Assembly: GCF_030064125.1 (NCBI RefSeq) | Contig: NZ_CP125957.1 | Coordinates: 4,030,001 to 4,094,000, forward strand | DNA length: 64,000 nucleotides | Reading direction: 5' to 3' | Origin: Pseudomonas sp. G2-4 | Lineage (GTDB): Bacteria > Pseudomonadota > Gammaproteobacteria > Pseudomonadales > Pseudomonadaceae | Part shown: in pieces, positions 36,391 to 45,333 of the stretch | Layout of the letters: the number at the start of each line of letters is the position of its first letter | Position numbering within the stretch: position 1 is the first letter of the stretch | The notes under the pieces: generated by a model | What the model was told of the DNA's origin: nothing | Databases searched by the model: none | The model's input: the letters and a program-made list of their open reading frames with translations, nothing else | Position numbers and translations under genes: made by a program

Positions 36391-37413
36391 ATGAGCACAT
36401 CCAAGACCATTCGCCTTGGCCTCATCGGCGCCGGCCGCATGGGCAGTTTTCACGGCCTGACCGCCGCCCGGTACATCCCCGGCGCATGCCTCGCCGCCAT
36501 CGCCGATCCGACCCCCGGCCAGGCCGCGCGCCTGGCGGCGGAACTGGACGTGCAGAAGGTCTATGCCGATCCGCAACAATTACTGGATGACCCGGACATC
36601 GACGCCGTGCTGATTGCCGCCCCGGCCCGCAGCCATGCCGAATTGGTGATCAATGCGGCCCGGGCCGGCAAAGGTGTGTTCTGTGAAAAACCCATGGCCA
36701 TCACCCTCGACGAGGCCGACCGCGCCATCGCCGCCGCTGCCGATGCACAGGTGACGCTACAAGTCGGCTTCAACCGTCGCTTCGCAAAGAGTTTCCGCAC
36801 CGCCCATCTGGACGTGGTTGCCGGCCGGATCGGTACGCCACAACTGCTGCGCTCGCTGACCCGCGACCCGGCGCTGAACAACCCGGCCGCATCGCCGCAA
36901 TGGGTGATCTTCCTGGAAACCCTGATCCATGACTTCGATACCCTGCGCTACTTGAATCCAGGTGCCGAAGCGGTTGAAGTTTTTGTAATGGCCGATGCCC
37001 TGATCGCACCGGACTACAAGGACAACGGGTTTCTCGATACAGCAGTGGTCACGATCCGTTTCGACAATGGCGCCATCGCCACGGCCGAGGCCAATTTCCA
37101 GGCCGTGTATGGCTACGATGTCCGCGGCGAAGTGTTCGGCAGCGCGGGCATGCTGACCATGGGCAACGTTAACGACTCTGACTTGCTGCGATACCTGGCC
37201 AATGGGGTCCAGGCTGACACCCAGCGCATGGACACCGACTTGCTGCGTGATGCCTATGTGGCCGAGCTCAACCACTTTGTCAGTTGCGTGCGCAACGGCG
37301 AAAAACCTCTGGCCAGCGGTGAAGATGCCCGGGCGGCACTGGCCATTGCTCGCGCCTGTATCGAGTCCTTCCAACTGGGCAAAACAGTGCGCGTGCAAGG
37401 AGCTCGTTCATGA
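36391..37413 (+). CDS. Gfo/Idh/MocA-family dehydrogenase, inositol 2-dehydrogenase-like
   Basis: A 340-residue NAD(P)-dependent sugar or inositol dehydrogenase. The N-terminal fold has LGLIGAGRMGSFH, the middle has the conserved FCEKPMA with the catalytic lysine, and the C-terminal half has the HDFDTLRYL block with the Asp/His typical of inositol dehydrogenase. ATG 36391 is 8 bases from AAGGGAG; ATG 36385 is too close. It is the first gene after a sigma-54 promoter and overlaps the next gene by ATGA. The pathway probably degrades an inositol or keto-sugar; the substrate is not fixed by sequence. Confidence 0.88.
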   Translation: MSTSKTIRLGLIGAGRMGSFHGLTAARYIPGACLAAIADPTPGQAARLAAELDVQKVYADPQQLLDDPDIDAVLIAAPARSHAELVINAARAGKGVFCEKPMAITLDEADRAIAAAADAQVTLQVGFNRRFAKSFRTAHLDVVAGRIGTPQLLRSLTRDPALNNPAASPQWVIFLETLIHDFDTLRYLNPGAEAVEVFVMADALIAPDYKDNGFLDTAVVTIRFDNGAIATAEANFQAVYGYDVRGEVFGSAGMLTMGNVNDSDLLRYLANGVQADTQRMDTDLLRDAYVAELNHFVSCVRNGEKPLASGEDARAALAIARACIESFQLGKTVRVQGARS

Positions 37414-38201
37414 GTTTCACACCGTTCAAACTGGCGATCAGCGCCGAGATGGTCTTCCTCGACCTGCCCTTTACCGAGCGAGTCAAACGCATCCATGCGC
37501 TGGGCTTCAGCGTCGAGATATGGAACTGGACGACCAAAGACATCCAAGCCCTCGTAGCGACCGGCGCGGATTTCACCTCCATGACCGGCTACATCTCGGG
37601 CAACCTGACCGATCCCGAGGATATCCAGCAACTGCTCGACAGCGCCGAGGAATCCTTGGCGGTCGCTGCTCAATTGGGTTGCCCCAGCCTGAACCTGCAT
37701 GGCACCGGCCTGGGTGATCGGGGATTGCCGGTCAAACCCGTTGCCCAGACCACCGGCCGCATGTGGTTGAGCGCCTGCAAGACGCTGGAAAAAATCGCCC
37801 GCCTGGGCGAAGACACCGGTCGGGTGTTCCTACTGGAAAACCTCAACACCGAAGTCGACCACCCGGGCACGCCTTTCGCCCGTGCCGACGATACCCTGGC
37901 GCTGATCGAGGCCGTGGGCAGCCCACACCTGAAGATGAATCTGGACCTCTATCACGCACAGATCGGCGAAGGGAACCTGATCGAACTGATCCAACGCGCC
38001 GGCAGCGCCATCGGCGAAATCCAGGTCGCCGACGTCCCTGGCCGCAGGGAGCCCGGCACCGGCGAAATCCACTATCCCGCCATTGCCAGGGCCTTGTTCG
38101 GCATGGGATACAGCGGTGTCGTCGGCCTCGAAGGCTGGGCCAGCGGTGACAGCGAAGTCGCGCTTGAGCGTTTCAGACAGGCCTTCACGCTTGATGGATG
38201 A
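37410..38201 (+). CDS. hydroxypyruvate isomerase/xylose-isomerase-like TIM-barrel protein
   Basis: A 263-residue TIM-barrel isomerase of the Hyi/IolE/AP-endonuclease 2 clan. The expected metal-ligand regions are seen: VFLLENLNTEVDHPG (Glu), NLDLYHAQIGEGN (Asp, His), IQVADVPGRREPGTGEIHY, and GVVGLEGWASG with the last Glu. Hydroxypyruvate isomerase interconverts hydroxypyruvate and tartronate semialdehyde. In this operon, next to an inositol-type dehydrogenase, an inosose or sugar isomerase is also possible. Its start overlaps the dehydrogenase stop. Confidence 0.85.
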   Translation: MSFTPFKLAISAEMVFLDLPFTERVKRIHALGFSVEIWNWTTKDIQALVATGADFTSMTGYISGNLTDPEDIQQLLDSAEESLAVAAQLGCPSLNLHGTGLGDRGLPVKPVAQTTGRMWLSACKTLEKIARLGEDTGRVFLLENLNTEVDHPGTPFARADDTLALIEAVGSPHLKMNLDLYHAQIGEGNLIELIQRAGSAIGEIQVADVPGRREPGTGEIHYPAIARALFGMGYSGVVGLEGWASGDSEVALERFRQAFTLDG

Positions 38202-38281
38202 AGCCCGCGCCGAAGTCAAAACGTGTGGCAGATTTCTTCTCTCGGTGACGTACTACTCATAACAACAAAAGGAAAACCATC

Positions 38282-39208
38282 ATGCCTCGTTGCACACTGC
38301 TTTTCGCCACCCTGCTGTTGCTTTTCAGCCAATGGGCCGCCGCCGATTATCGCATCGGCGTCAGCATCGCCAGGGTCGACGACAACTTCATGACTTACGT
38401 GCGTAACGGCCTGGACGAGGCCGCGAAAAAGGAAAACGTGCAGATTCAATTCGAGGACGCCCAAGGCGATGTGGTGCGCCAACTCAACCAGGTCCAGGGC
38501 TTTATCAACCAGAAAGTGGATGCGGTCATTGTCCTGCCGGTGGACACCTCCGCCACGGCCAACATCACCCGCGCCGCGGTCGAGGCGAAGACCCCGCTGG
38601 TCTACGTCAACCGTCACCCGGACGAGCGTACCTTGCCCAAGGGTGTCGTCACGGTAGCGTCCAATGACATTGAGGCCGGACAGCTGCAAATGCGCTACCT
38701 GGCCGAAAAGCTCGGAGGCAAGGGCAACCTCGCGATCATCATGGGCGACCTGGCGCAAAACGCTACCCACGACCGCACCGAAGGCGTCAAACAGGTGCTC
38801 AAGGATTATCCCGGAATCAAGATTGTCGAGCAGCAAAGTGCCGAGTGGCAGCGCAACAAGGGGATGGACCTGACCAGTAACTGGTTGTTGGCTGGCAGCC
38901 GTTTCGATGCCATCGTCGCCAACAACGACGAAATGGCCATCGGTGCGGCCATGGCCTTGCAACAAGCCGGCAAAGCCAAGGGCGAGATCGCAATCGTCGG
39001 CATCGACGGCTTGCCTGACGGTCTCGCGGCGATCAAGCGCGGGATGCTGGTCGCCTCGGTATTCCAGGACCCCAAGGCTCAGGCGACCAGCGCGGTACAA
39101 GCGGCGCTCAAGATGATCAAGGGAGAACCGGTCGAAACAGACGTCTGGGTGCCCTTTCAGTTGATCAAGCCTGAGCAATTGGCGGTGTTTGAGCAACATT
39201 ACAAATAG
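38282..39208 (+). CDS. periplasmic sugar-binding protein, ribose/inositol type
   Basis: A 308-residue secreted protein with a signal peptide ending WAAAD (residues about 1-21) and a type 1 binding fold: YRIGVSIARVDDNFMTYVRNG, DAVIVLPVDTSATANIT, VVTVASNDIEAGQLQMRYLAE, VANNDEMAIGAAMAL. These resemble ribose- and inositol-binding proteins. AAGGAAA precedes the ATG. No ABC ATPase or permease follows within the window, since the next gene is on the other strand, so it either borrows a transporter or signals. It is the last gene of the sigma-54 operon. Confidence 0.88.
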   Translation: MPRCTLLFATLLLLFSQWAAADYRIGVSIARVDDNFMTYVRNGLDEAAKKENVQIQFEDAQGDVVRQLNQVQGFINQKVDAVIVLPVDTSATANITRAAVEAKTPLVYVNRHPDERTLPKGVVTVASNDIEAGQLQMRYLAEKLGGKGNLAIIMGDLAQNATHDRTEGVKQVLKDYPGIKIVEQQSAEWQRNKGMDLTSNWLLAGSRFDAIVANNDEMAIGAAMALQQAGKAKGEIAIVGIDGLPDGLAAIKRGMLVASVFQDPKAQATSAVQAALKMIKGEPVETDVWVPFQLIKPEQLAVFEQHYK

Positions 39209-39305
39209 CGGCCAGCTCAACACTTCGCCGCGGTCCCGGCAGGGATCAGCGGCGACTCGCAAAGCGAATCCTGTTTCGTCTATTCCTATTGAGCGACGCA
39301 GTGCG

Positions 39306-40199
39306 TCATGTAAAACGCGCCTGGTCACTGCCCACCCGACTCCAGAATTCTTCGGCAGATTGACTGAGTGGCGCCGTTGGACGAGTCAGATGAATTTCCA
39401 GAGGTATATCCCAGCTTTCGTCGAGAGCCCTGACTAAGCGTCCATCCAGTACTTCTTGCTCGGTAAGGCTCTTGGGCAACCAGGCCACACCTTTGCTTTC
39501 CAAGGCCATGGACATGAGTACCGCTGCAAGGTGGCTGCTAAAAAGGGGTTTGAGGTGAAGGTATTCCTCTTTGCCACGTAGTCTGTGAGTGACGATACGC
39601 CCCAATCCGGACTCGTGGGTGTATGCGAGGTATGGCAATGCCGCAGGCGAGGTGCCGAAGTTAGCGTAGGCACTCGCAAGAGGAACGAGAACGTCTTCAC
39701 CCACCTTCTTTCCGATGAACTGGTCAGGGGCCAGTAGAGGTGGAACGTCGGGATGGCGGTGGCAGAGCAGAAATTGAACCTGACCATGTATGAGCATCTG
39801 CTCACAGGCAGCCATGCTAGCTGAGTGCAGCTGCACAGCCTCGATTGGAGCACCGCTCTCCGAGCTTCGAAGCCACTTGGGGAAAAATGTAAACGACAGG
39901 GAGTGAGTGGCCGCAAATTGGAGCGATTTGGCTGCCATTCCAGCTATTTCTTGAGCCTCGTTGCGCATTCTGTATAAGCGCCTGGCAGCCTCCTGGGCAC
40001 TGGGCAAAATTTGCCTGCCTGCCTCAGTAAGCGTCGCGCCTTGTGGCGTTCGAACGAACAATTGCACCCCCATCCAGGTCTCCAACGAACGCACCCGGCG
40101 ACTGAATGCGGGCTGGGTAACATGCCGCGCCTCAGCCGCCCGAACAAAGCTGCCGTACTCCGCAAGCGCTGAAAAATCTTCAAGCCAAACGAGTTCCAA
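39306..40199 (-). CDS. LysR-family regulator of the D-tartrate genes
   Basis: A 297-residue LysR protein. The best start is TTG 40199, with GGAGG exactly 8 bases upstream and the family's usual opening LELVWLEDFSALAEYGSFVRAA. The frame stays open far upstream, but only because it runs antisense to the tartrate dehydratase. The helix-turn-helix is HVTQPAFSRRVRSLE. The effector domain includes VAWLPKSLTEQEVLDGRLVRAL. It is divergent from the dehydratase and carrier genes and likely activates them with tartrate as effector. Confidence 0.87.
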   Translation of the reverse strand: MELVWLEDFSALAEYGSFVRAAEARHVTQPAFSRRVRSLETWMGVQLFVRTPQGATLTEAGRQILPSAQEAARRLYRMRNEAQEIAGMAAKSLQFAATHSLSFTFFPKWLRSSESGAPIEAVQLHSASMAACEQMLIHGQVQFLLCHRHPDVPPLLAPDQFIGKKVGEDVLVPLASAYANFGTSPAALPYLAYTHESGLGRIVTHRLRGKEEYLHLKPLFSSHLAAVLMSMALESKGVAWLPKSLTEQEVLDGRLVRALDESWDIPLEIHLTRPTAPLSQSAEEFWSRVGSDQARFT

Positions 40200-40298
40200 G
40201 GGCCATGCCTCCTGTGCATAGGGTGCGGCATTAATAGCATTGGGCGGGTAGCATCGCAAAGCATAACGTGGGGTCATCAACAACAAGAGGACCCCGTC

Positions 40299-41468
40299 AT
40301 GCGTATCGTAGACATCCGTGAAAAAACTGTTTCGATAGCCTCCCCAATCGCCAATGCCTATATCGATTTCTCGAAAATGACCTGCTCGGTTGTGGCCGTC
40401 ATCACAGATGTGATTCGCGATGGAAAACCTGTCATCGGCTACGGTTTCAACTCCAATGGTCGTTATGGCCAAGGCGCACTGATGCGTGATCGCTTCCTGG
40501 CGCGAATCACTGAAGCTGACCCGGATACGCTCGTCGATCATGAGCACAACAACCTGGATCCGTTTGCCATCTGGAAAACCCTGATGACCAACGAAAAACC
40601 AGGCGGCCACGGCGAACGCTCCGTTGCGGTGGGTACCATCGACATGGCTGTCTGGGATGCCGTCGCCAAGATTGAAGGCAAACCCCTGTATCGCCTGCTG
40701 GCCGACCGCTACCGCAACGGTGTGGCAGATGACAAGGTCTGGGTCTATGCGGCGGGCGGCTATTACTACCCTGGCAAAGACCAGACCAAGCTCAAGGCAG
40801 AAATGCAGAGCTATCTGGATCGGGGCTACGACGTCGTCAAGATGAAGATCGGTGCGGTGCCGCTGGACGAAGACATCCGTCGCATCGAAGCGGTACTTGA
40901 GGTGGTTGGGGACGGTCGTCGATTGGCGGTCGATGCCAATGGTCGTTTCGATCTTCAGACGGGTATTGCTTACGCGGAAGCCATCAAGAAGTACAACCTC
41001 TTTTGGTACGAAGAGGTTGGCGATCCGCTTGATTACGCATTGCAGGCTGAGCTTGCCAATCACTACGAACTGCCCATGGCCACCGGGGAAAACCTGTTCT
41101 CCCACCAGGACGCCCGTAACCTTCTGCGTCACGGCGGCATGCGCCCTGATCGCGACTACCTACAGTTCGACTGTGCTCTGTCCTACGGGCTGGTGGAGTA
41201 CATGCGCACCCTGAATGTGATGGAAGAAATGGGTTGGTCTTCTCGCCGTGTCGTTCCGCATGGTGGTCACCAGATGTCCCTGAACATCGCAGCAGGACTG
41301 CATCTGGGCGGCAATGAGTCTTACCCGGATGTGTTCCAGCCTTTCGGCGGCTTCGCTGACGGAATCCAGGTGGAAAATGGTTATGTCGGCCTGCCGGACA
41401 TTCCAGGTGTTGGCTTCGAAGCCAAGTCCGCTTTGTACGCCGTAATGCGTGAGCTGGGCGAAGGCTGA
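40299..41468 (+). CDS. tarD: D(-)-tartrate dehydratase, enolase superfamily
   Basis: A 389-residue dehydratase converting D-tartrate to oxaloacetate, very close in my memory to the Bradyrhizobium TarD (its start MRIxDIRE, FNSNGRYGQG, NEKPGGHGERSVAVGTIDMAVWD). The acid/base lysine is Lys183 in KMKIG. Metal ligands are Asp212 (AVDANG), Glu238 (WYEE) and Glu264 (ATGEN), and the partner base is His321 in VPHGGHQM, each one position before the Bradyrhizobium numbering. A C4-dicarboxylate carrier follows and a LysR regulator is divergent, giving a complete import-and-dehydrate unit. Confidence 0.93.
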   Translation: MRIVDIREKTVSIASPIANAYIDFSKMTCSVVAVITDVIRDGKPVIGYGFNSNGRYGQGALMRDRFLARITEADPDTLVDHEHNNLDPFAIWKTLMTNEKPGGHGERSVAVGTIDMAVWDAVAKIEGKPLYRLLADRYRNGVADDKVWVYAAGGYYYPGKDQTKLKAEMQSYLDRGYDVVKMKIGAVPLDEDIRRIEAVLEVVGDGRRLAVDANGRFDLQTGIAYAEAIKKYNLFWYEEVGDPLDYALQAELANHYELPMATGENLFSHQDARNLLRHGGMRPDRDYLQFDCALSYGLVEYMRTLNVMEEMGWSSRRVVPHGGHQMSLNIAAGLHLGGNESYPDVFQPFGGFADGIQVENGYVGLPDIPGVGFEAKSALYAVMRELGEG

Positions 41469-41569
41469 TCACTCTCGTTCTGCGGTCTTTGAAAGAGGCC
41501 GCAGAATCAGGCGTCACCCACCAGACGCCGCGCCACATGCCCATCACAAAAATAAAATGAGGTGCTTCC

Positions 41570-42877
41570 GTGGAAATCTCCAAAACCCGCTGGTACAGCC
41601 AGCTGTACGTGCAAGTGCTAATCGGCATCGTGATAGGTGCTGCAGTCGGTTACTTCGTACCTGATGTCGGAGCCAAGCTCCAACCCTTTGCCGACGGCTT
41701 CATCAAACTGATCAAAATGCTGTTGGCACCGATTATTTTCGGTACCGTCGTCGTGGGTATCGCAAAGATGGGCAGTATCAAAGAAGTCGGGCGGATCGGC
41801 GTAAAGGCGTTGATCTACTTCGAAATTCTTTCAACCATCGCCCTGGTTATTGGCCTTATTGTGGTCAACATCGTGAAGCCTGGCGTAGGTATGAACATTA
41901 ACGCTAGCGCACTTGATGCAAGTGCTATTGGCAAATACAGCCAAGCTGCCAGCGAGCAAGGCGGCATCATTGATTTCTTCCTCAATGTCATCCCGCCTAC
42001 TTTCCTTGGCGCATTCTCGAATGGCGTCATGCTCCAGGTCATCCTGCTTTCGGTATTGATGGGCGTTGCCCTGGTTCAAATGGGTGAAACCAGCAAGCCG
42101 CTGATCAACACCATTGATCTGTTCCTGCAAGGCCTGTTCAAGATCGTTGCGATGGTCATGCGCTTAGCGCCGATTGGGGCTGGTGCCGGCATGGCTTTCA
42201 CTATCGGCAAGTATGGAATTGGCACCTTGCTTTCACTCGGTCAGTTGCTGATCGCGCTCTACGTCACAACCTTGATTTTCATCGTGGTAGTGCTGGGCAC
42301 GGTTGCTCGATGGTCGGGCATGCCGCTCATGCAATTCCTGCGTTATTTCAAGGATGAAATTCTCATCACGCTCGGTACCTGCTCCACCGAAGCCGTACTG
42401 CCGCGAATGATGGTGAAGCTTGAAAAGCTTGGCTGCAAGAAATCGGTCGTGGGCATGGTGTTGCCTACGGGCTATACCTTCAATGCGGATGGCACCTGCA
42501 TCTATCTCACCATGGCCGCCATCTTTATCGCCCAGGCGACCAATACACCACTGACCTTTATGGATCAGATGATTCTGCTCGGTGTATTCCTGCTGACTTC
42601 AAAAGGCTCGGCAGGCGTGGCGGGTGCGGGGTTCGTGACGCTGGCTGCAACACTCACAACCATCCACTCCATCCCCCTCGTAGGCCTGGTGTTGCTGTTA
42701 GGTATCGACCGATTCCTCAACGAAGCTCGTGCCGTTACTAACCTGATCGGTAACGGCATCGGCACCATCGCCATTGCCAAGTGGGACAACTCGTTCGATG
42801 TCGAGGCCTGCGAGCGTGAAATCGCTGCCATGAAACACGAAAAGGCAGCAAGGAAGGCATTGTTGGCGCAAAAATAA
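41570..42877 (+). CDS. C4-dicarboxylate:cation symporter, DctA family
   Basis: A 435-residue DAACS-family carrier with about eight spans and two hairpins. The landmarks are FIKLIKMLLAPIIFGTVVVGIA, TLGTCSTEAVLPRMM (the serine-rich hairpin TCSTE), GYTFNADGTCIYLT, and SKGSAGVAGAGFV. The GTG start is preceded by TGAGG. It lies 100 bases after the D-tartrate dehydratase, so it probably imports tartrate in addition to, or in place of, succinate and malate. It looks like a paralogue of the housekeeping DctA. Confidence 0.9.
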   Translation: MEISKTRWYSQLYVQVLIGIVIGAAVGYFVPDVGAKLQPFADGFIKLIKMLLAPIIFGTVVVGIAKMGSIKEVGRIGVKALIYFEILSTIALVIGLIVVNIVKPGVGMNINASALDASAIGKYSQAASEQGGIIDFFLNVIPPTFLGAFSNGVMLQVILLSVLMGVALVQMGETSKPLINTIDLFLQGLFKIVAMVMRLAPIGAGAGMAFTIGKYGIGTLLSLGQLLIALYVTTLIFIVVVLGTVARWSGMPLMQFLRYFKDEILITLGTCSTEAVLPRMMVKLEKLGCKKSVVGMVLPTGYTFNADGTCIYLTMAAIFIAQATNTPLTFMDQMILLGVFLLTSKGSAGVAGAGFVTLAATLTTIHSIPLVGLVLLLGIDRFLNEARAVTNLIGNGIGTIAIAKWDNSFDVEACEREIAAMKHEKAARKALLAQK

Positions 42878-42941
42878 TCCACAGACCGCTCCGGTTTTTG
42901 CGCTTAAAACGTGGCATGACCCGGAGTGGGTTTCCTACACG

Positions 42942-43076
42942 TTACTTCTTCAGGCTTTCGGGGCTGCCTGCACATAGACCATCCATCACCAGGTCCATCA
43001 ATCTGACGAGACGTGAGCGCCAATCGCTCTGGGAATCCATTTGCCTTATGCTCGGGAACGAGTAGACGACATAAAA
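42942..43076 (-). pseudogene. possible C-terminal fragment of a TetR-type regulator
   Basis: Between the dctA stop and the HAD gene the minus strand reads a protein-like tail ending SRLVRLMDLVMDGLCAGSPE. The RLxxLxDLVMDGL pattern resembles the last helix of TetR regulators. There is no start codon with a ribosome site and no DNA-binding domain, so at most this is a remnant. The rest of the 200-base gap 42878-43077 shows nothing else. Confidence 0.3.
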
Positions 43077-43077
43077 A

Positions 43078-43635
43078 TCAGGAGGAAAAAACTTCCAAGC
43101 GTTGTTGTGCAGGCTCTTTGGGTCTGAGCATTTGCTGCCAATCGAGCTGCGCCTGGACAATGGCGACCGCATCCAGGACTTTCTGCGCCCAGCGCTCATC
43201 CTCCGGGTGCACCACGACAACGCGAAACCCGTGATCATCACCTTCAAGCTGTACCCCCTCGGAATCATCTACATGCAAGTCGATACCGAATGCCGGGGGG
43301 AACTTCGAGGGGGTGTTCGACAGCCCATGGGCCGTCAGGGCATGGTTATGCAGTACGCTGTTTACCACGCCGTCGACCCGGATGCCGTACAACATCAGCC
43401 AACGCCGGATGTAGGATGGCGTGCGACCGGACGATGTATAGACCCATATACTGCAGCCCTGGCGGCGTAGCTCCCGGGTCAGCGAGCGTGTTCCGCAACG
43501 CAGAGGCTCGCCCAGCCAGCGATGGACACAGGCCGGCAGCCGGCTTTGCTCGACGGCGCAGTGGTGCAGTTGGCAGGCCAGCGTGTCATCGATATCGAAC
43601 GAAATCCGAATGCGCGGACGCTTGGGCAGGGGCAT
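43078..43635 (-). CDS. HAD-superfamily hydrolase-like protein
   Basis: A 185-residue protein with the HAD motif I ISFDIDDTLAC (nucleophile Asp and acid Asp), motif II Thr/Ser in IWVYTSSGRTPSYI, and an acidic motif IV near DLHVDDSEG. The substrate is unknown. ATG 43635 is chosen; an in-frame start at 43704 would overlap the gene upstream. It follows the Fic-like gene on the same strand, 65 bases apart, so the two may be co-transcribed downstream of pstB. Confidence 0.75.
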   Translation of the reverse strand: MPLPKRPRIRISFDIDDTLACQLHHCAVEQSRLPACVHRWLGEPLRCGTRSLTRELRRQGCSIWVYTSSGRTPSYIRRWLMLYGIRVDGVVNSVLHNHALTAHGLSNTPSKFPPAFGIDLHVDDSEGVQLEGDDHGFRVVVVHPEDERWAQKVLDAVAIVQAQLDWQQMLRPKEPAQQRLEVFSS

Positions 43636-43700
43636 CTGGACCGCCTGCCTTAGTCGGCTGCCTGCTGCCCGGCATCTAGCCAGCGTTGAATACCGCCTCA

Positions 43701-44399
43701 TCAATGGCCCCCTTGATAGACGGGCACGGGCCTGTCCTTGAGAAAAAACCTCATGGGATCAGGCGCCTGTTCTTCCAGGAAGGCTGCATATTTTTTCTTG
43801 ATCTTGGGCAGTTCGTACAACGCCTTGACCCCATGTTTGGCGGAGTTGCGTATGACCGAGGACGGATTGAAGTAGCCCTCGGCGTTTTCCATTGTCAACA
43901 CGAAAGGAGGCAAACCCGCACGCATGAGCAAATAGCTGACGATGAGCGACCCACTGCGGTTATTGCCTTCAATGAACAGTTGCGGCTTGCTGAGGATGCG
44001 CACATACACACCGGCCGCACGCTTCCAGACTGACTCACTGCGATACGCGCAGTACCAATTGAACAAATCCTTGATGCCTCCCTCAACGTTGTTGAAAAAG
44101 TGCTCCTCGGTAGCTGCCAGGTGCTGGGCGTATTCCAATCGGCGGACCGGGTCTCGACCACAGAGAACGGTGGCATTGATTTCCAGCATCAGGTTCAGTT
44201 GCTGAAGATCAAACAGGTCAACACCCCGTGCAACGTAGTCGTCAATCAACGCATAGCCTTCAAGCACATTGTGCAGCACTTCGTCAGTCAAGGGGTCACG
44301 CTGTTCCGTGAAATGCCGGCTAAGCTCGGCGAAGCGGCTCTGCACTTCACCCAGTGCTCGTTCTATCGCTAGCAAATCAAGGCGATGCGTTGCAGACAT
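43701..44399 (-). CDS. Fic-fold protein with degenerate active site
   Basis: A 232-residue protein whose central motif QLFIEGNNRSGS (from Gln140) follows the Fic pattern HxF[D/E]GN[G]RxxR but has Gln in place of the catalytic His and Ser in place of the final Arg. Upstream helices fit a Fic domain (HHLAATEEHFF-like region, WYCAYRSESVWKRAAGVYVRIL). ATG 44399 follows AAGGAG at 7 bases. Canonical AMP transfer needs the His, so this protein is predicted to be inactive as an AMPylator or to do other chemistry. It lies 97 bases after pstB, where phoU usually sits. Confidence 0.75.
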   Translation of the reverse strand: MSATHRLDLLAIERALGEVQSRFAELSRHFTEQRDPLTDEVLHNVLEGYALIDDYVARGVDLFDLQQLNLMLEINATVLCGRDPVRRLEYAQHLAATEEHFFNNVEGGIKDLFNWYCAYRSESVWKRAAGVYVRILSKPQLFIEGNNRSGSLIVSYLLMRAGLPPFVLTMENAEGYFNPSSVIRNSAKHGVKALYELPKIKKKYAAFLEEQAPDPMRFFLKDRPVPVYQGGH

Positions 44400-44496
44400 T
44401 GGTGCTCCTTGGAAACGCTTGGTAAAAAGTCTATCGGTTGCCCGCCAAATCCGTTTGGCTTCTGCAGGCATGCGGCCTTGGCCGGCCGTGTATTGC

Positions 44497-45315
44497 TTAG
44501 CTGAACTTGCCGCTGATGTAGTCCCCGGTCATCTGCTCGCGCGGGTTGTCGAAAATCTGCGTCGTTGGGCCCATCTCAACCAGATAACCGGTGCGCGTGC
44601 CCTGGGAAATATCCACCGAGAAAAACGCCGTGGTGTCAGCGACACGAATGGCCTGCTGCATGTTGTGAGTCACCAAGGCAATGGTGTAATCCTTCTTCAA
44701 CTCAACCATCAATTCCTCGACCCGGCGGGTAGCGATCGGGTCGAGTGCCGAACAGGGCTCATCCAGCAACAGCACTTCCGGCTCGGTCGCGATGGCGCGG
44801 GCGATACACAGTCGTTGTTGCTGGCCTCCGGAAAGAGACAGGCCGCTGACCTTGAGCTTATCCTTGACTTCATCCCACAGCGCGGCGCCTTGCAGCGCAT
44901 GCTTGACCCGATCACCTATATCGCCCTTGTAGCGATTGAGGCGCAGGCCAAACGCGACGTTGTCGAAGATGCTCATCGAGAATGGGTTCGGCTGCTGAAA
45001 CACCATGCCAATGTAGCGGCGCACGACAACCGGATCAACGCCCTTGCCGTAGACGTCCTGTCCAAGGAAATGCACGTGACCCTCGAAACGGAAACCCTTC
45101 ACCAGGTCGTTCATGCGGTTGAGGCTGCGCAGCACAGTACTTTTGCCGCAGCCGGAGGGGCCGATGAAACCGGTGATCTTGTTTTTCTCGATCGGCACAT
45201 GGCTGTCACGCACGGCCATGAAGTTGCCGTAGAAAATCTTGTCCAGTTTGCAGTCCATGACTACAGGCGCCTGGGTGACAAACGGAGCGGCTATTTGCGC
45301 AGTGGATACGTTCAA
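44497..45315 (-). CDS. pstB: phosphate ABC transporter ATPase PstB
   Basis: The 272-residue ATPase of the high-affinity phosphate importer. Walker A is GPSGCGKST, the Q-loop [11 protein letters not shown], the signature [12 protein letters not shown], Walker [14 protein letters not shown], and the switch His in LVTHNMQQA. The start is TTG 45315 with GGGAG 9 bases upstream. It is the last gene of pstSCAB; phoU is not downstream. PhoB control is expected through the Pho-box-like site before pstS. Confidence 0.95.
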   Translation of the reverse strand: MNVSTAQIAAPFVTQAPVVMDCKLDKIFYGNFMAVRDSHVPIEKNKITGFIGPSGCGKSTVLRSLNRMNDLVKGFRFEGHVHFLGQDVYGKGVDPVVVRRYIGMVFQQPNPFSMSIFDNVAFGLRLNRYKGDIGDRVKHALQGAALWDEVKDKLKVSGLSLSGGQQQRLCIARAIATEPEVLLLDEPCSALDPIATRRVEELMVELKKDYTIALVTHNMQQAIRVADTTAFFSVDISQGTRTGYLVEMGPTTQIFDNPREQMTGDYISGKFS

Positions 45316-45333
45316 GATCAGATGCTCCCGTTC

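Noticed and set aside
38216..39328. 370-codon minus-strand open frame over the sugar-binding protein
   Set aside because: Antisense to a secreted binding protein with clear signal and fold; no independent evidence.
40269..40295. GGGGTC ... GACCCC inverted repeat just before tarD
   Set aside because: Only six pairs with a 14-base loop, and it includes the ribosome site region. It could mask translation but is too weak to call.
40200..41132. N-terminal extension of the LysR gene to 608 residues
   Set aside because: The extra 310 residues are the antisense reading of tarD. The ribosome site and family start at 40199 define the real gene.
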